Below are positions 1 through 5,491 of a stretch of DNA of 10,263 nucleotides, one piece after another. Each line of letters opens with the position of its first letter. Positions within the stretch are counted from its first letter, which is position 1. Position numbers and translations under genes: made by a program. Source of the DNA: Bacillaceae bacterium (GTDB taxonomy: Bacteria > Bacillota > Bacilli > Bacillales > Amphibacillaceae); the NCBI GenBank assembly GCA_030152985.1, contig JASLIE010000108.1, positions 1-10,263 on the forward strand, given 5' to 3'. Under the pieces are notes generated by a model, which searched no databases, had not been told where the DNA came from, and saw only the letters and a program-made list of their open reading frames with translations.

Positions 1-564
1 TCTCCTTTTTATTCAGGAATACTCATGCTACCGGGAGCAATTCTTATGGGAATCATGTCACCGATTACAGGTAGGCTTTTTGATAAATATGGGCCTAAAT
101 TACTTTCAAGTATTGGCCTGCTTATCATGATCTTTTCAACTTATATGATGAGTCAATTGACGATGGATTTAGGGTATTTTTACTTAATGACGCTTTATAC
201 GGTGAGAATGTTTGGGATGTCACTTGTCATGATGCCAATTATGACAAATGGTTTAAATGAGCTGCCGATGTCATATCACCCACACGGAACAGCAATGAAT
301 AATACCTTTCAACAAGTGTCAGGAGCCATAGGAACGGCGATTATGTTAACAATTATGACTAAGCGAACTGAGAGTGCAGCACCTAAAATAGCAGAGCAGA
401 TGGCATCTGGTGAATTAAAGACACCCTACAGTTTAGAACACTTAGCGACACTCGAAGGGATTAACTTTGCCTTCTTTGTATCGACAGTGATTGCAGTGAT
501 TGCGTTTATCATGGTTTTATTTATTCGTCGTGTCCAGGCACCGCATGAATTGATTGATAAATAA
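1..564 (+). CDS. Multidrug MFS exporter of the DHA2 (EmrB/QacA-like) family, C-terminal part only
   Basis: This is the last 187 residues of a drug:proton antiporter; the reading frame is open to the left edge, so the true start lies outside the window. Near the visible N-terminus is a loop with GRLFDKYGPK, the G-x-x-x-D-x-x-G signature found between helices in MFS drug exporters, preceded by the helix LPGAILMGIMSP. About four or five hydrophobic helices are visible, ending with a helix near residues 157-174 and a short basic tail (RRVQAPHELIDK). The stretch NTFQQVSGAIGTAIM matches a conserved helix of the 14-TM EmrB/QacA/LmrB-type proteins. From family knowledge it exports hydrophobic or cationic compounds at the cytoplasmic membrane; the substrate cannot be told from this part. 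A terminator follows 24 bases after the stop, so it ends its own transcription unit. Confidence 0.9.
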   Translation, partial: SPFYSGILMLPGAILMGIMSPITGRLFDKYGPKLLSSIGLLIMIFSTYMMSQLTMDLGYFYLMTLYTVRMFGMSLVMMPIMTNGLNELPMSYHPHGTAMNNTFQQVSGAIGTAIMLTIMTKRTESAAPKIAEQMASGELKTPYSLEHLATLEGINFAFFVSTVIAVIAFIMVLFIRRVQAPHELIDK

Positions 565-588
565 AAAGTATAAGCATATATCTATAAA

Positions 589-640
589 AATATCTCATTT
601 TGTTATATATTAGTTTGTAAGCGAAATGAGTTATTTTTTT
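589..640 (+). terminator. Rho-independent terminator after the MFS gene
   Basis: CTCATTTTG (594-602) pairs with CGAAATGAG (622-630) over nine base pairs with one G-U. After one T-T mismatch the stem extends with AATA (589-592) and TATT (632-635). A run of seven T follows (634-640). The loop is long (19 bases) and AT-rich, so it is a moderate-strength candidate, but its place between the MFS stop and the next operator fits. Confidence 0.65.
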
Positions 641-650
641 AGCTCAAAAT

Positions 651-667
651 ATACCCATAGGGGTAAT
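651..667 (+). promoter_or_regulatory. CsoR/CstR-family-like operator before the sulfur-stress operon
   Basis: The inverted repeat TACCC-ATAG-GGGTA (652-665) stands 23 bases upstream of the glutaredoxin start codon. A C-run, a central TA and a G-run inside AT-rich flanks are the known form of operators bound by CsoR-type tetrameric repressors, including the persulfide sensor CstR. The genes downstream are exactly of the kind CstR controls (glutaredoxin and rhodanese-persulfide dioxygenase), which favours CstR over the copper sensor CsoR. No repressor gene lies in the window. I could not resolve clean -35/-10 boxes beside it; weak AT-rich hexamers around 645-655 would overlap the site. Function is inferred from sequence form plus context. 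Confidence 0.65.
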
Positions 668-688
668 TAGTTGGAGGAGGATTTAGCG

Positions 689-919
689 ATGAATGAAATA
701 ACAGTATATACAACATCAACATGTCCTTATTGTGTGATGATTACAGACTTCTTAAAAGAAGAAGGATTGGATTTTAAAGAAGTTAATGTTGAAACAGACC
801 CTGGACTTATGCAGATGTTGGTCAATCAAACAGGTCAAATGGGTGTACCACAAACAAAAATAAATGATCAGTGGGTTATTGGTTTCGATCCAAATCGAAT
901 TAAATCATTAGTTAAATAA
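689..919 (+). CDS. Small glutaredoxin-family protein (NrdH/YruB-like)
   Basis: A 76-residue thiol oxidoreductase with the thioredoxin fold. The CPYC active site is at residues 12-15 after a beta strand, and the cis-proline loop (MGVPQT) follows near residue 50; this size and layout fit the short glutaredoxins of Bacilli. An in-frame TTG at 671 would add six residues, but a strong GGAGGAGG sequence (673-680) lies eight bases before the ATG at 689, so I chose 689; the extra residues would be encoded by the ribosome binding site itself. It is followed after 17 bases by the rhodanese-dioxygenase gene and preceded by a CsoR/CstR-like operator. The inferred role is cytosolic reduction of persulfides or mixed disulfides made by its partner. 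Whether glutathione, bacillithiol or another thiol recycles it cannot be told. Confidence 0.88.
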   Translation: MNEITVYTTSTCPYCVMITDFLKEEGLDFKEVNVETDPGLMQMLVNQTGQMGVPQTKINDQWVIGFDPNRIKSLVK

Positions 920-936
920 ACAAGAGGGGGATTTAT

Positions 937-2070
937 ATGTCAGTAAAATCAATTACAACAGCAGATGTTACCGAGGCAATTGTAAATAAAGAAAATCAAT
1001 TTATTTTAGATGTAAGAACAGAAAGAAACTTTGTCGATTGGAAAATTGAAGGAGAGAATTTCGAGTATTTAAACGTACCATATATGGACTTACTTGACGG
1101 TGTTGAATCAATCATTGACAAGTTACCAAAAGATAAAGAAATTTTAGTTGTCTGTGCCAAAGAAAGAACGTCAAAAATAATTGCTGAGCATATCAATAAT
1201 GCAGGTTTTTCAGCAGTCTATCTTGAAGGTGGAATGCAGTCATGGAGCGAACACCAGCATAAAATTAAGGTTTATGAAGATGAGGCCATCACAGTTTTTC
1301 AATTTGTTCGTATGGGTAAAGGTTGCTTATCATACATGGTGATTTCAGGAGATGAGGCTTTAGTTGTTGATGCTTCACGCTTTATTTCTGACTATGAAGA
1401 AGCAGCAAATGAATTTGGTGCAAAGATCACACATGTAGTTGACTCTCACCTTCATGCAGATCATATTACCGGTGGTCCGAAGCTTGCAGAAAAAACAGGT
1501 GGTAAATATTATATTATGGCAAGTGAAGGTGCTGTTATTGATTTTGAACCACTTGAAGATTATGAAAAAATTGAGTTTAATGATGTAACAATCGAAGTAA
1601 TTGCTGTTAAAACACCAGGTCACACACCAGGTAGTGTCTCTTTCTTTGTAAATGATGCGCTCCTTTTCTCAGGTGATACAATCTTTGTTAGCGGACTCGG
1701 ACGTCCTGATTTAGGTAATAAAGTGCGTGAGTGGGCTGAGGATTTATATAATACTGTTTACTCAAAAGTTTCTGAGATTGCAGATGATGTCATTGTTTAT
1801 CCAGCGCACTATGGTAATTTTGATGATGAAACAAACGGTGATGGTTATATTGGTGACACTTTAGGAAATATTAGAAAGCGTAATGAAAAAATGTTTAATA
1901 CAACAAAAGACGACTTTTTAGACAATGTAGAAAAGTCAGCGAGTTCAGTCAAGCCACCTAACTTTGAAGAAATTGTTGCAATCAACCGTGGTGAGTTAAC
2001 AGTTGATGTAGAAACAATGCAAGAGCTTGAAGTCGGACCAAACCGTTGTGCTGTTCATCATACAGACTAA
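937..2070 (+). CDS. Rhodanese-metallo-beta-lactamase fusion, probable persulfide dioxygenase/sulfurtransferase
   Basis: This 377-residue cytosolic fusion has a rhodanese domain (about 8-108) with the candidate catalytic Cys73 in VVCAKERTS, then a metallo-beta-lactamase domain (about 115-300). The second carries HLHADH (171-176), PGHTPGS (His229), SGDTIF (Asp247) and PAHYG (His291). In the ETHE1/CstB dioxygenases, one His of the first motif plus the equivalents of His229 and Asp247 hold mononuclear iron, and the spacing here (58 and 18 residues) is close to that family. The expected reaction oxidises a low-molecular-weight persulfide to sulfite and thiol; the rhodanese would pass sulfane sulfur and may make thiosulfate. 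The C-terminus ends in NRCAVHH with a second cysteine, Cys371. A GAGGGGG ribosome site precedes the ATG. Domain order is rhodanese first, unlike S. aureus CstB where the dioxygenase comes first. It shares an operon with the glutaredoxin. Confidence 0.9.
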   Translation: MSVKSITTADVTEAIVNKENQFILDVRTERNFVDWKIEGENFEYLNVPYMDLLDGVESIIDKLPKDKEILVVCAKERTSKIIAEHINNAGFSAVYLEGGMQSWSEHQHKIKVYEDEAITVFQFVRMGKGCLSYMVISGDEALVVDASRFISDYEEAANEFGAKITHVVDSHLHADHITGGPKLAEKTGGKYYIMASEGAVIDFEPLEDYEKIEFNDVTIEVIAVKTPGHTPGSVSFFVNDALLFSGDTIFVSGLGRPDLGNKVREWAEDLYNTVYSKVSEIADDVIVYPAHYGNFDDETNGDGYIGDTLGNIRKRNEKMFNTTKDDFLDNVEKSASSVKPPNFEEIVAINRGELTVDVETMQELEVGPNRCAVHHTD

Positions 2071-2076
2071 CTTTAG

Positions 2077-2096
2077 TGTTAATTCCCTTTTTAACA
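2077..2096. repeat. Short inverted repeat upstream of plsC, possible operator or promoter element
   Basis: TGTTAA (2077-2082) and TTAACA (2091-2096) form a perfect 6-base inverted repeat with an 8-base spacer, seven bases after the stop of the dioxygenase gene and 46 bases before plsC. It has no T-run, so it is a poor terminator. TAAGAT hexamers at 2100-2105 and 2105-2110 could be a -10 element for plsC, but I find no good -35 at the right spacing. It does not match the FapR or FabT operator forms I know. Its role is open. Confidence 0.25.
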
Positions 2097-2142
2097 TGGT
2101 AAGATAAGATTAAACATTGAGAGATAGAAAAGGGAGAGCACT

Positions 2143-2739
2143 ATGTATTATTTTTTAGGTTATTTAACATTAATTGTTTTTAGTTTATTTGGTTTTGTGA
2201 AAGTTTATGATCGTTACAAATTACCTCCAAAAGATGAAGGCTATGTTGTTGCGTGTACACATACTGGTTGGGTTGATATCCTCTGGTTAGGTGCAGCAAT
2301 GTTGCCACGTCAGGTAAATTATATGGCTAAAAAAGAGTTATTTGAAAATAAGTTTTTAGAATGGTTACTCTATAAGTTAAAAGCTTTTCCAGTTGATCGT
2401 GAAAACCCAGGACCAAGCGCTATTAAAACCCCACGGAAGCTGATTCGCGAAGGTGAGGTTGTTGGAATTTTCCCAAGCGGAACACGAACAACAGAAGAGG
2501 CACCATTAAAGCGTGGTGCAGTTACAATTGCTGCTTATGCTAAAGCACCCATTGTTCCTGCAGCTTATGTCGGACCAAATAATTTCAAAGAAATTTTTCG
2601 TTTCCAGCGTCCACGTCTTATCTTTGGTGATCCAATCTATTTGCGAAATGACCTCCCAAGGGATGAAGCAATGGACTTAATGATGCGGGAATTAAATGAT
2701 GCCATGTACAGTCTACAAGCACGTATAGAAGGGCATTAA
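2143..2739 (+). CDS. plsC: 1-acyl-sn-glycerol-3-phosphate acyltransferase
   Basis: PlsC acylates lysophosphatidic acid at position 2 to make phosphatidic acid, the second acylation of membrane phospholipid synthesis, at the inner face of the cytoplasmic membrane. The 198-residue protein starts with one hydrophobic segment (about 3-20). It shows the acyltransferase motifs in order: the catalytic HX4D box HTGWVD (His40, Asp45), VDRENPGPS (84-92), FPSGTRT (110-116) and VPAAY (138-142). The usual FPEGTRS glutamate is serine here, but the B. subtilis PlsC (YhdO) as I recall it also reads FPSGTRT and is alike over much of its length, so this is a lineage feature and not damage. The site AGGGAG (2131-2136) lies six bases before the ATG. 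The gene stands 72 bases after the sulfur operon and ends in a terminator shared with queT. Confidence 0.93.
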   Translation: MYYFLGYLTLIVFSLFGFVKVYDRYKLPPKDEGYVVACTHTGWVDILWLGAAMLPRQVNYMAKKELFENKFLEWLLYKLKAFPVDRENPGPSAIKTPRKLIREGEVVGIFPSGTRTTEEAPLKRGAVTIAAYAKAPIVPAAYVGPNNFKEIFRFQRPRLIFGDPIYLRNDLPRDEAMDLMMRELNDAMYSLQARIEGH

Positions 2740-2774
2740 AAAACACTTCAGGATGTGATCCTGAAGTGTTTTTT
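2738..2774. terminator. Bidirectional terminator between plsC and queT
   Basis: A perfect 17-bp stem (2738-2754 with 2758-2774) closes a GTG loop. Its core is CACTTCAGGAT paired with ATCCTGAAGTG, flanked by A6 on one side and T6 on the other, so each strand ends in a U-tract. The stop codons of both convergent genes use its outermost bases: plsC TAA at 2737-2739 and queT TAA at 2775-2773. Confidence 0.95.
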
Positions 2775-3258
2775 ATATGCGTTCAAAATTAAGCTGTTTA
2801 TTTAATAAATAGATAATTGGAATCGCAATTAACATAGTAATAAACTCTGATAGACCAAGCCCTGCCCATAATGGAATAAAGGCATCGTCTAAACCAACAA
2901 AAACTTTTAACATATAAGCGATAATGAACATGTTAAAGGAAAATACAAAGGCATTAATGACCATCAGCAGCAATTTATTTTTAATAAATCTTGCTAAAAA
3001 AATTGTAATCGCAAGTGATAGAGCTGTGTGTGCTAAACCAAAGACAAGGTCAGCTTTTGTCGGAGAAAAGAAATAGTTGGCTAAGAAAACCCCTAAAACA
3101 ATTCCGAAAAAGTATCGCTTATTATAAACGACCAAGTGATTAAAGAGCTCAGACAAGCGAAGTTGTACTTGCATAAATGCAAGTGGTGCAACAGCTGCTG
3201 TGACAACAAGGTAAAGGGCAGCAATAATTGCGTTTGTTGTTAATGTACGAATATTCAT
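2773..3258 (-). CDS. queT: Queuosine-precursor transporter, ECF substrate-binding (S) component QueT
   Basis: QueT is the small membrane S component of an energy-coupling-factor transporter. It takes up preQ0/preQ1-type precursors of the tRNA base queuosine, working with the shared EcfA/A'/T module encoded elsewhere. The 161-residue protein is nearly all hydrophobic helix. The N-terminal stretch, with AAVAPLAF followed by QLRLSELFNHLVVYNKRY near residues 31-49, is characteristic of the QueT family. AAGGAG (3265-3270) stands six bases before the ATG and forms the end of a preQ1-I riboswitch, which independently supports the substrate assignment and predicts repression when preQ1 is plentiful. 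The gene has its own promoter near 3325-3330, follows the PH-domain operon on the same strand by 99 bases, and ends inside the terminator shared with plsC. Confidence 0.95.
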   Translation of the reverse strand: MNIRTLTTNAIIAALYLVVTAAVAPLAFMQVQLRLSELFNHLVVYNKRYFFGIVLGVFLANYFFSPTKADLVFGLAHTALSLAITIFLARFIKNKLLLMVINAFVFSFNMFIIAYMLKVFVGLDDAFIPLWAGLGLSEFITMLIAIPIIYLLNKQLNFERI

Positions 3259-3264
3259 TTTTCT

Positions 3265-3302
3265 CTCCTTAGTTTTTTATAGTGGGATGGTTACGAACCA
3301 CT
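3265..3302 (-). promoter_or_regulatory. preQ1-I riboswitch controlling queT translation
   Basis: Read on the minus strand, AGTGG (3302-3298) pairs with CCACT (3285-3281) around a 12-base loop. An A-rich tail, ATAAAAAACT (3280-3271), follows and runs directly into AAGGAG (3270-3265), the queT ribosome binding site. Short P1 hairpin, long loop and A-rich tail are the class I preQ1 aptamer, and this tail closely resembles that of the B. subtilis queC leader. Because the tail carries the Shine-Dalgarno sequence and no separate terminator hairpin is present, control is inferred to be translational: ligand binding would tie the tail to the loop and hide the ribosome site. A second hairpin, TGGTT-CGT-AACCA (3300-3288), competes with P1. 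Confidence 0.87.
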
Positions 3303-3324
3303 CTATATTTTGTTACAGTTTAGT

Positions 3325-3330
3325 ATTATA
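3325..3330 (-). promoter_or_regulatory. -10 element of the queT promoter
   Basis: A consensus TATAAT is read on the minus strand at 3330-3325. The best -35 at 17-base spacing is a weak TTTCTT (3353-3348). This places the RNA start near 3317-3318, about 15 bases ahead of the riboswitch, so the whole aptamer is transcribed. The spacer contains the perfect palindrome GTCTAGAC (3333-3340), which may be chance. Confidence 0.6.
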
Positions 3331-3357
3331 CAGTCTAGACGCTAAAAAAGAAAGTAG

Positions 3358-4809
3358 TTACTTTGTACTGGTGATATACCATGTATAAAGATCATCAGCA
3401 ATATGCTTTGGTAAATGGTTGATTGCGCTAAGATGAAGCGGCTTAGCTCGTGTAAATGTAAGAAGTGATCTTACATTTAGTGCCTTTTCTAACCAAGACT
3501 GTTTAAATGATATTTCATCTATTGAGCTACGTTTTGTTACAAAAAGTTCATTTGAAAAACTACCTGTTTGAATTTGAATAAAGGATTCATCATAATAATA
3601 TTTACTATTATAATGTTTGATGATGCGCTGAATCATTAAGAAACCTAAATAGATAAGCGGAACAAACCAAAACTCCGGCCAAAAATAAAAAATAAGCACA
3701 GTTAGGATGACGAGCAAATAGCTTGGACTAATCAAATTTAAGAAAAGAGCTTGAGCAGGTAGTCCTTTCATTTCTGTTTGAATTTTGTAGTCAGGTAAAA
3801 CATCACTGATTAGTCTTTGAGCGCGTTTCTTATTAATAAAGGGAAATAAAATATCCGTTGTTGAGTCTTCTTCTTCAAACACATCGCCTAAAGTTACAAG
3901 TTGAACTTCACAAATCCCGAAGAGTCGCCTAAAAAAGGACTTTTTAATTAAAATACCATTCACTTTTTCTTTAGGAATTGTAAAGTGTGAGGTAGATAGG
4001 ACCCCTCGTTTGATATAAATACGTTTATTATCGGTTGAAACAGTATAATTACCATATTTTAAGTAAGTGATAATAAGTCCAATAATAAAAGAAATGAAAA
4101 AAGCTAAGAATAAAAGGACAAAAACAAGTAAAAGCGATCTTTTAAAGGTTTCATATAAGCTTACGGTGACTGTTTCTAAATTAATCAAGTTATCGACACG
4201 TGTGTAAAGTGAGAAAAAGATAGGAATAAAGGCTAAGAAATAAAGTGATGTAATCGAAAAGAGAAATATCTCCATAAAGGACATTTGATAACGTAAGGTC
4301 CGGTTATCTTGTTTATTTTCTGATGGCCTCGAGTGTGTTTCTTGATTAATATAACGTTCAAGTTGTTTTTGTAAAAGTTCGGCCTCTTTTAATGAAAGCA
4401 TTGAAATTTTAATTGAGGCATTTTCACCTGATGTGCCTGTCACGATGTTTAAAGTAGTTAGATCGATTAATTTCTGGATAAAAGGTGTTGTTTGCTGAAC
4501 GCTTTGAATCCGGTTTAATGGAATGTATCGTTTTTTAGAGACAAGTCGTCCATCATTGATAATTAAATTTGTGTCAGTGACTAAATAGGTATAGTTCTTC
4601 CATTCAAAATAAATAACAAAAAGACGAAAGAAGAAAAAAGCGACAAAGAGTAAGACAGCATATTTAATCCAAGGAAATTCATGATGCATCGGACTGACAA
4701 TAATGACAAAGAAAAAAGGGAGAATAGACTGCGTAATGACTTGGATAAAGCGTGTAAACATCCATAAAGGATGCTGTCTTTTAGCTAAGTTATTCTTTTG
4801 TTGATTCAT
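3358..4809 (-). CDS. Membrane protein with three bacterial PH-like domains (YdbT-like)
   Basis: A 483-residue membrane protein with three repeats of a helix pair followed by a bacterial PH-like (bPH2, formerly DUF304) domain. Hydrophobic pairs lie near residues 20-68, 180-255 and 355-395; the soluble domains follow at about 75-150, 258-345 and 405-483, each with the aromatic/basic strand pattern of this fold (YTYLVTDTNLIINDGRLVSKK, NYTVSTDNKRIYIKRG, KYYYDESFIQIQTG). The frame is open to 4875, but AAGGTGAG stands just before the ATG at 4807-4809, so I start there; this gives a 20-base overlap with the upstream ydbS-like gene and implies translational coupling. In B. subtilis the ydbS-ydbT pair belongs to the SigW envelope-stress regulon and has been linked to resistance to a Bacillus antimicrobial peptide. 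That role is carried over by family only, and the molecular function is unknown. Confidence 0.85.
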   Translation of the reverse strand: MNQQKNNLAKRQHPLWMFTRFIQVITQSILPFFFVIIVSPMHHEFPWIKYAVLLFVAFFFFRLFVIYFEWKNYTYLVTDTNLIINDGRLVSKKRYIPLNRIQSVQQTTPFIQKLIDLTTLNIVTGTSGENASIKISMLSLKEAELLQKQLERYINQETHSRPSENKQDNRTLRYQMSFMEIFLFSITSLYFLAFIPIFFSLYTRVDNLINLETVTVSLYETFKRSLLLVFVLLFLAFFISFIIGLIITYLKYGNYTVSTDNKRIYIKRGVLSTSHFTIPKEKVNGILIKKSFFRRLFGICEVQLVTLGDVFEEEDSTTDILFPFINKKRAQRLISDVLPDYKIQTEMKGLPAQALFLNLISPSYLLVILTVLIFYFWPEFWFVPLIYLGFLMIQRIIKHYNSKYYYDESFIQIQTGSFSNELFVTKRSSIDEISFKQSWLEKALNVRSLLTFTRAKPLHLSAINHLPKHIADDLYTWYITSTK

Positions 4810-5362
4810 GCATCTCACCTTCAATTTCTCTAGCTTCTTCTTTTTGATGCTCAAGCGGTTCTTCGAGCTTAGCAAGATGAATGATTAGCTCTCTAATTCG
4901 CTTAGCGTCTTCATATGAAACAGCAGGGATCCGGTGGGTATAGGAAATGCTTCCAATCGAGATCTCAGATAATGAAAACAAGCGTAAAATAGGCCCCTGA
5001 TCGGTATTAACGTATTCGACACGTGACATTGGAATGACATCTAAATGTTTAATGAGTAGTCCGTATTTGAGCTGGATATAATTTGCTGAAATATCGTATC
5101 GCCAGGTTTTTTGTAGAATAATTGGTTTAATAATAATTGAATAAAGCATATTTAAAATGAGTAAAATAAGTAAAATGATTAGCAAAGGTTTCAGCCAGGT
5201 CTCAGCCTCTAGAAATTTAAAATCGAGAATATATTTTTGAGCATAAAATAGACCGAATAGCATAGCTAAAAAAATCACGTTGCTGACTAGTGCTCGAATC
5301 ACCCACACTTTAATAATATCTTTTGGAAGCTTTTGTGTCGGTGTTTTGATTTCCTCAACCAT
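4790..5362 (-). CDS. Membrane protein with one bacterial PH-like domain (YdbS-like)
   Basis: A 190-residue partner of the larger downstream protein. Two membrane helices (about 20-42 and 56-80) precede a single bPH2 domain (about 85-165) with WRYDISANYIQLKYGLL and the conserved IPMSRVEYVNTDQGPILRLF stretch. A charged, Glu-rich tail (about 166-190) follows; its end is encoded within the overlap with the next gene. YdbS and YdbT are nearly always paired in Bacilli, which supports a joint membrane complex, possibly for envelope defence. The start is the first ATG in frame (5360-5362); the ribosome site ahead of it is weak, with only a GAG about 12 bases upstream, which suggests modest translation or a different start. 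No SigW-type promoter (TGAAAC to CGTA at 16-17 bases) is visible upstream. Confidence 0.85.
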   Translation of the reverse strand: MVEEIKTPTQKLPKDIIKVWVIRALVSNVIFLAMLFGLFYAQKYILDFKFLEAETWLKPLLIILLILLILNMLYSIIIKPIILQKTWRYDISANYIQLKYGLLIKHLDVIPMSRVEYVNTDQGPILRLFSLSEISIGSISYTHRIPAVSYEDAKRIRELIIHLAKLEEPLEHQKEEAREIEGEMHESTKE

Positions 5363-5397
5363 ATAATATCAACTCATTTCATAGTAATCTGACTTCT

Positions 5398-5403
5398 AGT
5401 ATA
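5398..5403 (-). promoter_or_regulatory. Candidate -10 element for the PH-domain operon
   Basis: TATACT on the minus strand, about 36 bases upstream of the ydbS-like start codon, is five of six to the SigA consensus. The matching -35 region is only a poor TATTTT (5426-5421). It is the best candidate in the 129-base divergent region on this strand. Confidence 0.35.
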
Positions 5404-5452
5404 CGTGAATAAAATCAAATAAAATAGCAAAAACTACGAAAAATAAAATTCA

Positions 5453-5461
5453 TGTTATAAT
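5453..5461 (+). promoter_or_regulatory. Extended -10 promoter of the amino-acid ABC operon
   Basis: TGTTATAAT is a perfect extended -10 (TG, one base, TATAAT at 5456-5461). No convincing -35 lies 17 bases upstream (ACTACG), as is common for extended -10 promoters. Transcription would start near 5468, giving a leader of about 25 bases that holds little more than the ribosome site AAGGGGG (5481-5487), so attenuation in the leader is unlikely. Confidence 0.65.
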
Positions 5462-5491
5462 GTAATGACGGAATAAAGTAAAGGGGGCTAA

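Noticed and set aside
615..629. Second cre-like match (TTGTAAGCGAAATGA)
   Set aside because: One mismatch to the consensus, but it lies in the loop and 3' arm of the MFS terminator and has no clear promoter beside it; probably chance in AT-rich sequence.
671..688. TTG start at 671 for the glutaredoxin
   Set aside because: The six added residues would be encoded by the GGAGGAGG ribosome site itself, which is spaced eight bases from the ATG at 689.
1375..1623. Antisense open frames inside the dioxygenase, ATPase and lipA genes (for example 1375-1623, 6969-7271, 8989-9279)
   Set aside because: They lack ribosome sites and family motifs and lie opposite strongly conserved genes; they are shadows.
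2497..2520. PlsC motif FPSGTRT in place of FPEGTRS as a sign of inactivation
   Set aside because: The B. subtilis PlsC (YhdO) as I recall it has the same serine and the HX4D catalytic pair is intact, so it is a normal variant.
4810..4875. Longer N-terminus (22 extra residues) for the YdbT-like protein
   Set aside because: It would overlap the upstream gene by 86 bases, lacks a ribosome site, and the ATG at 4809 has AAGGTGAG in front of it.
5363..5491. Riboswitch or T-box leader in the divergent intergenic region
   Set aside because: The predicted plus-strand leader is only about 25 bases and shows no terminator or specifier structure.
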